From Parablautia intestinalis (GTDB lineage Bacteria > Bacillota > Clostridia > Lachnospirales > Lachnospiraceae): 64,000 nucleotides of DNA. The translations under genes and the position numbers were made by a program. The first letter of the stretch is position 1. Every line of letters starts with the position of its first letter. The DNA lies in contig RAYQ01000013.1 of NCBI GenBank assembly GCA_003612395.1, forward strand, positions 62,001 through 126,000, written 5' to 3'. The notes beneath the pieces were generated by a model. That model made no database searches. It was not told the DNA's origin and worked only from the letters and a program-made list of their open reading frames with translations. Positions 33,587 to 42,084 of this stretch are shown here, one piece after another.

Positions 33587-34435
33587 ATGGAAGTGTTGCT
33601 TGCAAAGAGCGCCGGTTTTTGTTTTGGGGTAAAAAGAGCTGTGGAAAATGTATATAAGCAGCTTGACACTCACAAGAAAATCTATACCTACGGTCCTATT
33701 ATACACAATGAACAGGTAGTGGGAGATCTGGAAAAACGCGGTGTTACAGTGATAGAAAGTGAAAAAGAGATAGCCGGAATTAAAGAAGGGGCAGTGGTCA
33801 TTCGTTCCCACGGCGTCCCTAAAAGAATTTACCGTCTGATTGAAGAAAACGGTCTGGAATGCATTGACGCCACTTGCCCTTTTGTAAAAAGGATACACAA
33901 AACAGTAGAGCAGGAGAGCAGGAACGGCAGACAAATTATTATCATCGGCAATGCAGGACACCCTGAAGTGGAGGGAATCATGGGGTGGTCAGAAAAGCCG
34001 GCAACGGTGATTGGAACTGTCAATGAGGCGGAAAACTTTGAGACAGATAGAGGGAAACCGCTGTGTATCGTATCCCAGACGACATTTAACTACAACAAAT
34101 TTCAAGAATTAGTTGAAATTATTCAAAAAAAAGGTTATAATGTTTATGTTGTGAATACAATCTGTAATGCGACAGAAGAAAGACAGGCGGAAGCTGGAGA
34201 AATTTCAGCCAAGGCCGATGCAATGATAGTAATAGGTGGCAGGAATAGTTCTAATACGCAGAAGCTCTACGAGATATGTGCTAAGAAGTGTGAGGCTACG
34301 TATTTTATACAAACACTGGAAGATTTGCATTTGGAATTGCCTAAAACGGCCGCTCTGGTGGGTATTACTGCGGGGGCTTCCACCCCAAACAATATAATTG
34401 AGGAGGTTCAAAATCATGTCAGAGTTAACTTTTGA
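33587..34435 (+). CDS. ispH: 4-hydroxy-3-methylbut-2-enyl diphosphate reductase
   Basis: The 282-residue iron-sulfur enzyme makes IPP and DMAPP in the last step of the MEP pathway. The three cluster Cys are visible in GFCFGVKRAV (Cys12), DATCPFVKRIH (about 96) and NTICNATEERQ (about 196). VIRSHGVPK and GNAGHPEVEGI are further family motifs, and SSNTQKLYEIC is the substrate-binding SxN region. It overlaps the following S1-domain gene by 20 nt; in Clostridia the two are adjacent or fused. Confidence 0.96.
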   Translation: MEVLLAKSAGFCFGVKRAVENVYKQLDTHKKIYTYGPIIHNEQVVGDLEKRGVTVIESEKEIAGIKEGAVVIRSHGVPKRIYRLIEENGLECIDATCPFVKRIHKTVEQESRNGRQIIIIGNAGHPEVEGIMGWSEKPATVIGTVNEAENFETDRGKPLCIVSQTTFNYNKFQELVEIIQKKGYNVYVVNTICNATEERQAEAGEISAKADAMIVIGGRNSSNTQKLYEICAKKCEATYFIQTLEDLHLELPKTAALVGITAGASTPNNIIEEVQNHVRVNF

Positions 34436-35540
34436 ACAAATGTTGGAAGAATCATTAAAGACAATACATACAGGAGAGGTAGTTGAAGGCACGGTCATTG
34501 ATGTTAAGCCGGAAGAAATCATACTTAACATTGGCTATAAATCTGACGGCATTTTGACAAGATATGAATACACCAACGAGCCTAATGTAGACCTGACGAC
34601 TGTAGTTAAGCCGGGAGACACTATGGAGGTTAAGGTCCTTAAAGTGAACGATGGAGAGGGACAGGTTATCTTAACTTATAAAAGACTGGCAGTTGACCGC
34701 GGCAATAAGAGAATTGAGGAAGCTTTTAATAATAAGGAAGTGCTTACCGCTAAGGTTGCGCAGGTGCTTGACGGCGGTTTGAGCGTAATTGTTGATGAAA
34801 TCAGGATTTTTATTCCGGCAAGCCTTGTGTCCGATGTCTACGAAAAAGACTTAACAAAATATGCAGGTCAGGAAATCAGGTTTGTAATCAGCGAATATAA
34901 TCCTAAGAGAAGAAGATATATCGGAGACCGTAAACAGCTTCTTGTTGCGGAAAAAGCAGAAATGCAAAGAAAGCTGCTTGAGAGTATTCAGGTTGGCGAT
35001 GTAATGGAAGGTGTTGTCAAAAACGTGACGGATTTTGGTGCGTTTATTGATATCGGCGGTGCAGACGGGCTCTTACATATCTCAGAGATGTCCTGGGGAC
35101 GTGTTGAGAACCCCAAAAAAGTATTTAAAGTTGGCGATAAGGTAAAGGTTTTCATTAAAGATATTTCCGGAACCAAAATTGCTCTCAGTCTTAAATTTGA
35201 GGATCAGAATCCCTGGAAGGATGCAGCTGAGAGATATGCAGTTGGAAATGAAGTAACCGGTAAAGTTGCCAGAATGACAGACTTTGGCGCCTTCATAGAG
35301 CTTGAGGTGGGTGTGGATGCGCTGCTTCATGTATCACAGATTTCAAGGGAACATATAGAGAAGCCTTCGGATGTACTCAAGGTTGGACAGGAAATCACTG
35401 CAAAGGTTGTTGACTTCAACAGCGATGATAAGAAAATCAGTCTGAGCATTAAAGCTCTTTTAGCTGCAGAGCCTGAAGAATCCCACAAAGAAGATGCAGC
35501 AGAGTCAGAGTCTGAAGCTGAGTCGGCAGAAGAAAATTAA
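34416..35540 (+). CDS. S1-domain RNA-binding protein (ribosomal protein S1-like)
   Basis: The 374-residue protein has four S1 (OB-fold) domains at about residues 18-90, 105-175, 190-260 and 275-350. The last two have the classic VTDFGAFIDIGGADGLLHISEMSW and MTDFGAFIELEVGVDALLHVSQIS. An acidic tail closes the protein. A strong GAGGAGG precedes the ATG at 34416, inside the end of ispH. It is likely the rpsA-type protein of Firmicutes, which binds mRNA. Some related genes are fused to ispH; here they remain separate. Confidence 0.9.
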   Translation: MSELTFEQMLEESLKTIHTGEVVEGTVIDVKPEEIILNIGYKSDGILTRYEYTNEPNVDLTTVVKPGDTMEVKVLKVNDGEGQVILTYKRLAVDRGNKRIEEAFNNKEVLTAKVAQVLDGGLSVIVDEIRIFIPASLVSDVYEKDLTKYAGQEIRFVISEYNPKRRRYIGDRKQLLVAEKAEMQRKLLESIQVGDVMEGVVKNVTDFGAFIDIGGADGLLHISEMSWGRVENPKKVFKVGDKVKVFIKDISGTKIALSLKFEDQNPWKDAAERYAVGNEVTGKVARMTDFGAFIELEVGVDALLHVSQISREHIEKPSDVLKVGQEITAKVVDFNSDDKKISLSIKALLAAEPEESHKEDAAESESEAESAEEN

Positions 35541-35568
35541 TGTGTAAATAAGGGGGAACGGATTTGCT

Positions 35569-36357
35569 ATGGTTACGGCATACGATTATGAAAAATTTAA
35601 GAGCGCAGTGCTCACTTTGACTAAAATCGATTTAAATGCCTATAAAGAAAAGCAGATGAAACGCAGGATTGATTCTTTGATTGCAAAGAATGGTGTCAAG
35701 GGTTATGAGCCGTATGTGCAGCTCCTTAAGACCAACAAGGAAAAATTTGAGGAGTTCATAAACTTTTTGACGATCAATGTATCAGAGTTTTACAGGAATC
35801 CTGATCAGTGGAAGTTGCTGGAAAGTCAGATTATACCAGAGCTTATCACGAAATTTGGCAAGAATTTGAAAATCTGGAGTGCTGCATGCTCCACAGGGGA
35901 TGAACCATATTCTCTTGTAATGGCATTATCAAGACATATTCCGCTTAGTCAGATTCATATTACGGCTACAGATTTGGATAAGCAGGTTATAGCAAAAGCA
36001 AAAGTGGGACTTTACAGTGCAAAGAGTATTGCTGCTGTTCCAGAGGACCTTAAGAAAAAATATTTTACCAAAATAGGTCTTTCCTATCAGATATCCAATG
36101 AAATCAAGTCCAGAGTTGAATTCAGGGAACACAATCTTTTGGATAATAATTATGCAAAGGGATATCATATGATAGTCTGCCGTAATGTTTTGATTTATTT
36201 TACGGAGGAAGCTAAGGACGAGGTGTTCAGGAAATTTTATAGTTCATTGGCACCGGGCGGAATTTTGTTTATCGGAAGTACGGAGCAGATTATTAACTAC
36301 AGAGATATTGGCTATAACAGGAAGAATTCTTTCTATTATGAGCGGCCGAAGAATTAA
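35569..36357 (+). CDS. cheR: CheR-type protein-glutamate O-methyltransferase
   Basis: The 262-residue protein has an all-helical N-terminal domain (about 1-80) and a SAM-binding CheR domain: NVSEFYRNPDQW, KIWSAACSTGDEPYSLVMAL (SAM motif), ITATDLD, and VCRNVLIYF near the active site. It methylates Glu side chains of chemoreceptors. No receptor, cheB or other che genes are nearby, so this is an orphan copy in an ispH-S1-cheR line-up and may act outside classic chemotaxis. Confidence 0.92.
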   Translation: MVTAYDYEKFKSAVLTLTKIDLNAYKEKQMKRRIDSLIAKNGVKGYEPYVQLLKTNKEKFEEFINFLTINVSEFYRNPDQWKLLESQIIPELITKFGKNLKIWSAACSTGDEPYSLVMALSRHIPLSQIHITATDLDKQVIAKAKVGLYSAKSIAAVPEDLKKKYFTKIGLSYQISNEIKSRVEFREHNLLDNNYAKGYHMIVCRNVLIYFTEEAKDEVFRKFYSSLAPGGILFIGSTEQIINYRDIGYNRKNSFYYERPKN

Positions 36358-36370
36358 ATTTCATGATAAC

Positions 36371-36409
36371 AACAAACATTGCTATGCTTTGCCAGACAGT
36401 TTATTGTAA
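36371..36409 (-). repeat. 37-nt interspersed repeat, family 1 (reverse orientation)
   Basis: It reads AACAAACATTGC at the left and TTTATTGTAA at the right, beginning 14 nt after the cheR stop. Confidence 0.5.
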
Positions 36410-36411
36410 AC

Positions 36412-36443
36412 AAAGGACAGTTCATTTTGAGAACTGTCCTTTT
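36412..36443. terminator. Bidirectional terminator between cheR and the YprB-like gene
   Basis: AAAGGACAGTTC pairs with GAACTGTCCTTT around a 7-nt loop. A T run follows on the plus strand and A residues flank the other side, so it may serve both convergent genes. Confidence 0.8.
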
Positions 36444-36447
36444 AATA

Positions 36448-36484
36448 TAAATAATCCGGTTCGTAAGACGTGGCAGTGTTTGTT
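36448..36484 (+). repeat. 37-nt interspersed repeat, family 1
   Basis: This copy contains AATAATCCGG and ends GTGGCAGTGTTTGTT, 4 nt from the stop codon of the minus-strand YprB-like gene. Confidence 0.55.
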
Positions 36485-36488
36485 AACA

Positions 36489-37592
36489 TTACTCCTGCAG
36501 AGCCATGGTATTTAATATGTGACTTGCATAGTCTGAAAACAGCTGCCTGTTCTTTTTGATGTCGTCTGTAAGCTCAAAAAATAAATCCTTGCTTTTATAT
36601 TCCCGTTTAAAGAAAGGCTCAACGAGCACCTTCCACTGGGGCAGATAGCTGGAGAGCTTTCTGGTATAGCAGTTAGAAGCTGTTGCCTGCTGTCTGTAAT
36701 CCCGCTCCACAAAGGAAGAAATAGATTTGTGGAGAGCCATATCCTCTGTGGGGAGATAGTAATAGTCTTTATAGTTGGCATAAAAGTATTTAAGCTCCTC
36801 CTCATAAATGGGGACAATCAAAATACCTTCATAGGATTCGCCCTTAAAGTGGCATCCTTTTCCCATAAATGAAATCGGGACCGGAAGGGGGGAGGCAAAG
36901 ACCAGCTGCAACACAAGTTCTTTTCGCGGAACGCCATGAATATCATTGTAATAATTAGCCTGTACCTTTCTGGCCTTGATGCTGCTGTTGAACAGATCAT
37001 AATAGGAGAGAACAGGCAGAATTTCCAGCATACCCTTTAAATCATCCGAGTTGTGTAAAAGCAAAGTGCGATAGAGATTATAATCGTGAGAAAAGGTAAA
37101 TTCTCTGTAGACCTGTATCAGTTCTCCGCCGCTGTAGGTGTCCTCGCGCTTAGTGCCAAGAAACTGCTCAACACTTTTCAGTTTACAGTCAGGGAGCTTT
37201 AAAAAATTCTTGTAAGGGGCGATACGCCGATAAATATCAAGCCCTGCCATGTCCTCAAAGTTGCAGGGAAGACCGTATTTTTCTGCCTTATGCATCAAAA
37301 AAGGCAAATCAAAGGTATTGCCGTTGTAGTGGACAAGATAAGTATATTTTGACGCAAAGGATAAAAAAGCCTTCACCAGTTCGCCTTCCTCATCAGGAGT
37401 CTGGGCAAACCACTGCCGTACAATCCAGTTGCCTTCAGAATAAAATGCACAGCCAATCAGGTATACAACAGAACCGGAGGTCAGAAAGCCGGTGGTTTCT
37501 ATATCTAAAAATAAAATTTGATCTAAGGGAGTCAAAAGTTCCAATGGATATTTTAAGCTGAAATTACCGAGAATGATTTCTTCTGTTTTCAT
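36489..37592 (-). CDS. YprB-like ribonuclease H-fold exonuclease
   Basis: The 367-residue protein has a DEDD-type exonuclease domain: motif I FLDIETTGF (about residues 28-36), motif II VHYNGNTFDLPFL and a third acidic motif in the LHNSDDLKGML segment. It matches the YprB/RNase_H_2 family, whose role is poorly known. In Bacillus the homologue sits with a helicase gene; here it is alone. The ATG follows AGGAGG. The C-terminal third has no recognised domain. Confidence 0.85.
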   Translation of the reverse strand: MKTEEIILGNFSLKYPLELLTPLDQILFLDIETTGFLTSGSVVYLIGCAFYSEGNWIVRQWFAQTPDEEGELVKAFLSFASKYTYLVHYNGNTFDLPFLMHKAEKYGLPCNFEDMAGLDIYRRIAPYKNFLKLPDCKLKSVEQFLGTKREDTYSGGELIQVYREFTFSHDYNLYRTLLLHNSDDLKGMLEILPVLSYYDLFNSSIKARKVQANYYNDIHGVPRKELVLQLVFASPLPVPISFMGKGCHFKGESYEGILIVPIYEEELKYFYANYKDYYYLPTEDMALHKSISSFVERDYRQQATASNCYTRKLSSYLPQWKVLVEPFFKREYKSKDLFFELTDDIKKNRQLFSDYASHILNTMALQE

Positions 37593-37775
37593 GGAAGCCT
37601 CCTGTCAATAAGCTGATATATTCCTATCTTAGTGTAGCATATTTTTTTAAATTACAGTAGTATTTTCGACAAAAAAATAGTATATTTAAATAGATGAAAT
37701 ATCCTGCTGGCTGCCTGCCCTGCAGAGTGTGACAGCCGCAGTGTTCATCAATAAGTATGGAAAGAAGGGAGCTAC

Positions 37776-39092
37776 GTGGCAAGATTAACGTTTACGGGAG
37801 GGATTCATCCTTATGACGGAAAGGATCTGTCGAAGGATAAGCCAATTAAGGAGATCTTACCTAAGGGAGATCTGGTGTATCCCTTATCCCAGCACATTGG
37901 GGCACCGGCAAATCCGGTGGTTAAAAAGGGTGACAAAGTTCTGACCGGACAGAAAATTGCGGAGGCAGGCGGATTTGTGTCTGCTCCCATTTATGCAACC
38001 GTGTCCGGTACGGTTAAGGCAATAGAGCCGAGAAGAGTGGTAACAGGCGACAATGTAATGTGCATTGTGATTGAAAATGACGGGTTGTACGAGGAAATTA
38101 AATGGCCCGAAATACCGCCTTTTGAAAAGTTGTCCAGAGAAGAAAAAATAGCTATGATCAGGGAAGCCGGAATTGTGGGCATGGGCGGCGCAGGTTTTCC
38201 CACAGCAGTCAAGCTTTCACCTAAGGAGCCTGACAAAATAGAATATGTGATTGTAAACTGTGCGGAGTGCGAGCCTTATCTTACTTCCGATTATCGTAAA
38301 ATGCTGGAGGAACCGGAGAAATTGATAGGGGGGCTTAAGGTGTCGTTAAGCCTGTTTGACAATGCCAGAGGAATTCTGGCAGTGGAGGACAATAAACCGG
38401 ACTGTATCGAGAAACTGAGGAGCCTTACAAAAGATGAGAGCAAGATTACGGTCAAAGCGCTGAAAACCAAGTACCCGCAGGGTTCTGAGCGGCAGCTAAT
38501 CTATGCGGCCACAGGACGTGCCATCAATTCTTCGCAGCTTCCTGCGGACGCAGGATGCGTGGTGAACAATGTAGATACGGTGATAGCCATCTATAATGCC
38601 GTTATGCTTGGAAGACCGCTTATGTACAGGATCGTAACGGTTACAGGGGACGCCATTGCCGATCCCCGGAACTTTAAAGTAAGGATTGGCACCAACTATC
38701 ATGAGCTGGTGGAGGAGGCCGGAGGCTTTAAGCAGGATCCTGTTAAGATTATATCAGGCGGCCCTATGATGGGATTTGCCATTTTTGATTTGGATGTGCC
38801 CGCTACCAAGACATCCTCCGCACTGTTATGCCTGACAAAGGATGAGGTATCGGCTATGGAGCCTTCTGCGTGCATTAATTGCGGCAAATGCGTGGAGGTA
38901 TGCCCTGGCAGGGTGGTCCCAAGAAAGCTGGCGGATTATGCAGAGCATTATGATGAGGAAGCCTTTGTAAAAAATAACGGGATGGAGTGCTGCGAGTGCG
39001 GATGCTGCAGCTTTATCTGTCCGGCAAAACGTCCTCTTACGCAGGTAATTAAATCCATGCGAAAGATGCAGCTTGCAAAAAAGAAAAAGTAA
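37776..39092 (+). CDS. rnfC: Rnf complex subunit C
   Basis: The 438-residue peripheral subunit starts at GTG behind AAGGGAG. It has the NADH/FMN-binding domain (GMGGAGFPTAVKL, about residues 131-143, and NCAECEPYLTSD) and two C-terminal 4Fe-4S motifs, CINCGKCVEVCP and CCECGCCSFICP. It exchanges electrons with NAD at the cytoplasmic face. It is the first gene of rnfCDGEAB, a ferredoxin:NAD oxidoreductase that pumps Na+ or H+. Confidence 0.96.
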   Translation: MARLTFTGGIHPYDGKDLSKDKPIKEILPKGDLVYPLSQHIGAPANPVVKKGDKVLTGQKIAEAGGFVSAPIYATVSGTVKAIEPRRVVTGDNVMCIVIENDGLYEEIKWPEIPPFEKLSREEKIAMIREAGIVGMGGAGFPTAVKLSPKEPDKIEYVIVNCAECEPYLTSDYRKMLEEPEKLIGGLKVSLSLFDNARGILAVEDNKPDCIEKLRSLTKDESKITVKALKTKYPQGSERQLIYAATGRAINSSQLPADAGCVVNNVDTVIAIYNAVMLGRPLMYRIVTVTGDAIADPRNFKVRIGTNYHELVEEAGGFKQDPVKIISGGPMMGFAIFDLDVPATKTSSALLCLTKDEVSAMEPSACINCGKCVEVCPGRVVPRKLADYAEHYDEEAFVKNNGMECCECGCCSFICPAKRPLTQVIKSMRKMQLAKKKK

Positions 39093-39116
39093 AAAAGTAG
39101 GAGGAGAGGAACAAAG

Positions 39117-40049
39117 ATGAGCGATTTGATGAAGGTTTCATCCAATCCCCATATCCGGTCAAAGGTTACTACCAGTAACATCATGCTTGCAGTGGTAATC
39201 GCATTGCTTCCTGCGGCAGGCTTTGGCATTTTTAATTTTGGATTGGATGCACTTATTTTAATTGTTATTACAGTGGCAACCTGTGTGTTGACAGAATATC
39301 TTTATGAAAAAGCCATGCACAAAAAAATTACCATAGGTGATTTTTCCTGTGTGGTGACAGGGCTTTTATTAGCTCTCAATCTTCCATCCACAGCACCCTG
39401 GTGGATTGGCGTTGTAGGTGGTATTTTTGCCATTTTAGTGGTAAAGATGCTCTTTGGCGGACTGGGACAGAACTTTATGAACCCGGCGCTGGGTGCAAGA
39501 TGCTTTTTGCTGATATCGTATACCTCTATCATGTGTAACTTTGATTGTGATGCTTACACGGGCCCCACCCCTTTAGCCAGCCTTAAGGCAGGAGAGAGCG
39601 TTAATATCCTTGATATGGTGGTGGGAAGAACAGCCGGTGTAATCGGGGAAACATCTATGATAGCGATTGTAATTGGTGCATGTTTCCTGATCCTCCTGGG
39701 TGTGATTGATTTAAAGATACCGGGAACTTACATAATAACATTTGTTATATTTATTGTTCTGTTTGGAGGTCATGGCCTGGATCCTGCCTTTGTCAGCGCT
39801 CATCTGGCAGGCGGCGGCCTGATGCTGGGAGCCTTTTTTATGGCAACGGATTACGTGACAAGTCCGGTGACCAAAAAAGGCAGATATTTGTACGGCGTGA
39901 TACTTGGTATTCTTACAGGGATTTTCCGGATTTTTGGTCCGTCAGCGGAAGGCGTTTCCTATGCCATTATTTTAGGCAATCTGCTGGTGCCTTTAATTGA
40001 AAAGATTACCATGCCGAAAGCATTTGGAAAAGGAGGGGAGAGGGCATGA
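39117..40049 (+). CDS. rnfD: Rnf complex subunit D
   Basis: The 310-residue polytopic membrane subunit of the NqrB/RnfD family includes MNPALGARCFLLISY and HLAGGGLMLGAFFMATDYVTSPVT. The expected covalent-FMN threonine lies in DAYTGPTPLA (about residues 145-154), a variant of the usual S/T-G-A-T pattern. AGGAGGAGAGG gives a strong ribosome binding site. It overlaps rnfG by 4 nt. Confidence 0.95.
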   Translation: MSDLMKVSSNPHIRSKVTTSNIMLAVVIALLPAAGFGIFNFGLDALILIVITVATCVLTEYLYEKAMHKKITIGDFSCVVTGLLLALNLPSTAPWWIGVVGGIFAILVVKMLFGGLGQNFMNPALGARCFLLISYTSIMCNFDCDAYTGPTPLASLKAGESVNILDMVVGRTAGVIGETSMIAIVIGACFLILLGVIDLKIPGTYIITFVIFIVLFGGHGLDPAFVSAHLAGGGLMLGAFFMATDYVTSPVTKKGRYLYGVILGILTGIFRIFGPSAEGVSYAIILGNLLVPLIEKITMPKAFGKGGERA

Positions 40050-40669
40050 AAAATATGATAAAGGATGCTGCCATCCTCCTTGTTATTACCTTGTTTTCCG
40101 GACTGATTCTGGGGCTGGTATACGGCATTACCAAAGAGCCCATCGCTTTAGCCGAGGAGAGGGCGGCGAAGGAGGCGTATGCGGAAGTTTTTCCGTCAGC
40201 CGGAGAGTTTCAGGAGCAGGAAGTTACCTCTATGGAAGAGGAGAGCTGGAAAACAGAATGGGCAGAGGCGGGGTTTGAAGGGGTAGATATTGAAAAATCG
40301 CTGGCAGCCCTTGATGAAAGCGGAAATGTGCTGGGCTATGTGCTTACGGTGACAAGCCATGAAGGCTATGGCGGAGATATTACTTTTACCATGGGAATCA
40401 GCCTTGACGGCACGTTAAACGGGATATCCATTTTAAGCATATCGGAGACGGCCGGGCTTGGCATGAAGGCGGAAGACGTACTGAAACCCCAGTTTGCAGG
40501 AAAAAATGTACCCGGCTTTACCTACACAAAAACCGGAGCGGTTTCCGAGAGCCAGATTGACGCCATCAGCGGGGCCACAATCACCACCAATGCTGTCACA
40601 ACGGCGGTAAACGGCGGCCTTTACTATTTCCAGTCACAGTTAGGAGGTGGCAGCAATGAAGCAGAATAA
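40046..40669 (+). CDS. rnfG: Rnf complex subunit G (covalent flavoprotein)
   Basis: The 207-residue protein has one N-terminal membrane helix and an extracytoplasmic FMN-binding domain. The flavinylation motif SGATITT is intact (residues 175-181), with Thr178 as the FMN acceptor. ApbE, encoded at 44042-45046, would attach the FMN. The ATGA overlap with rnfD suggests coupled translation. Confidence 0.95.
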   Translation: MKNMIKDAAILLVITLFSGLILGLVYGITKEPIALAEERAAKEAYAEVFPSAGEFQEQEVTSMEEESWKTEWAEAGFEGVDIEKSLAALDESGNVLGYVLTVTSHEGYGGDITFTMGISLDGTLNGISILSISETAGLGMKAEDVLKPQFAGKNVPGFTYTKTGAVSESQIDAISGATITTNAVTTAVNGGLYYFQSQLGGGSNEAE

Positions 40670-41432
40670 AATAACGGAGCGTCTGGTAAACGGTCTGTTG
40701 AAAGAAAATCCTACTTTTGTGCTGATGCTGGGAATGTGCCCTACGCTGGCGGTTACCACATCGGCGATTAACGGCCTTGGCATGGGGCTTACCACAATGG
40801 TGGTACTTGCGCTCAGCAATATGTTTATTTCCATGCTGCGCAGGATTATACCCGATAAAGTGCGTATACCGGCCTTTATCGTGATCATAGCATCCTTCGT
40901 GACAGTGGTTGAGCTTTTACTGAAAGCTTTTATCCCCTTTTTATACAGTGCCCTTGGGCTTTATATTCCCCTTATAGTAGTGAACTGTATTATTTTGGGC
41001 CGGGCGGAGGCTTATGCCTCCAAGAACGGGGTTGTGTCTTCTCTTTTTGACGGAATAGGTATGGGACTTGGCTTTACCTGTGCGCTTACTATAATCGGCG
41101 CCGTGCGTGAGTTAATAGGGGCAGGGGAGCTGTTTGGGTTTGCGGTTATGCCGGAAAGCTATGTGCCGTGCAGTATATTCGTGCTGGCACCGGGAGCCTT
41201 TTTTGTCCTCGCGGCGCTGACGGCAATCCAAAATAAAGTGAAAACAGCCGGAGAAAAGAAAGGCAGGGATATGTCCAGGATTCAGTCGGGCTGCAATTCC
41301 GATTGCATGAACTGTCAGGATACAGGCTGCAGCAAAAGATTTTATGATACATCATCAAAAGAAGATGCGATAAACCAAAGCGGGAATGCAGCTAAAGTGA
41401 CAGCAAAGAAGGAGGGGAAGAACAATGGTTAA
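40656..41432 (+). CDS. rnfE: Rnf complex subunit E with Cys-rich C-terminal tail
   Basis: The 258-residue subunit (start after AGGAGG; a GTG 9 nt earlier is less likely) has the six-helix RnfE core (NPTFVLMLGMCPTLAVT, LGLYIPLIVVNCIILGRAEA). It continues with a hydrophilic tail of about 55 residues carrying four Cys at 213, 217, 220 and 225 (CNSDCMNCQDTGC). Core RnfE proteins are near 200 residues. The tail could bind metal or an extra iron-sulfur cluster at the cytoplasmic face; this is inference. Confidence 0.93.
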   Translation: MKQNKITERLVNGLLKENPTFVLMLGMCPTLAVTTSAINGLGMGLTTMVVLALSNMFISMLRRIIPDKVRIPAFIVIIASFVTVVELLLKAFIPFLYSALGLYIPLIVVNCIILGRAEAYASKNGVVSSLFDGIGMGLGFTCALTIIGAVRELIGAGELFGFAVMPESYVPCSIFVLAPGAFFVLAALTAIQNKVKTAGEKKGRDMSRIQSGCNSDCMNCQDTGCSKRFYDTSSKEDAINQSGNAAKVTAKKEGKNNG

Positions 41433-42003
41433 AGATTTACTGATTATCTTAATTTCATCCTCGCTGGTCAGCAATGTTGTTTTAAGCCAGTTTTTGGGAC
41501 TATGTCCTTTCCTGGGTGTATCGAAAAAAACCGAAACGGCGGCAGGAATGGGGACGGCAGTTATCTTCGTTATTACTCTGGCCTCTGCTGTAGCAGGCGT
41601 TATTTATAAATATATATTACAGCCCTTTGACCTGACTTATCTTCAGACAATTGTGTTTATTCTGGTTATTGCAGCTCTGGTGCAGTTTGTGGAGATGTTT
41701 TTAAAGAAATTTATGAAATCTCTTTATCAGGCGCTGGGTGTTTATCTTCCGCTGATCACCACCAACTGTGCAGTGCTTGGAGTTGCCCTTACTAATGTGC
41801 AGAAAAATTACGGAATCCTGACCGGAATTGTAAACGGTTTTGCAACAGCTGTGGGATTTACGATATCAATTGTTATCCTTGCTGGTATCAGAGAAAAAAT
41901 GGAATACAATGATATTCCGGATTCCTTTAAGGGAATGCCGATTGTTCTGCTTACGGCCGGGCTGATGGCGATTGCCTTTTGCGGATTTTCAGGATTATTA
42001 TAG
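41425..42003 (+). CDS. rnfA: Rnf complex subunit A
   Basis: The 192-residue six-helix membrane subunit is homologous to RnfE in inverted topology. It shows VLSQFLGLCPFLGVSKK and LGVYLPLITTNCAVLGVAL, which hold the Cys that share a membrane-embedded iron-sulfur cluster with RnfE. It overlaps rnfE by 8 nt. Confidence 0.96.
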   Translation: MVKDLLIILISSSLVSNVVLSQFLGLCPFLGVSKKTETAAGMGTAVIFVITLASAVAGVIYKYILQPFDLTYLQTIVFILVIAALVQFVEMFLKKFMKSLYQALGVYLPLITTNCAVLGVALTNVQKNYGILTGIVNGFATAVGFTISIVILAGIREKMEYNDIPDSFKGMPIVLLTAGLMAIAFCGFSGLL

Positions 42004-42030
42004 GCGGTATATCAGGTTTTAGGATATGAC

Positions 42031-42081
42031 AAATTTGTGCTTGTACCCAAATTTAAAGGGCACTGGCAAGAATAGGGGATT
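42031..42081 (+). repeat. Family-2 interspersed repeat upstream of rnfB
   Basis: The copy begins AAATTTGTGCTTGTACCCAA and ends with an A/G-rich segment (AATAGGGGATTAAG) that serves as the ribosome binding region of rnfB, 3 nt before its ATG. It splits rnfB from the otherwise tightly packed rnfCDGEA. Confidence 0.55.
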
Positions 42082-42084
42082 AAG

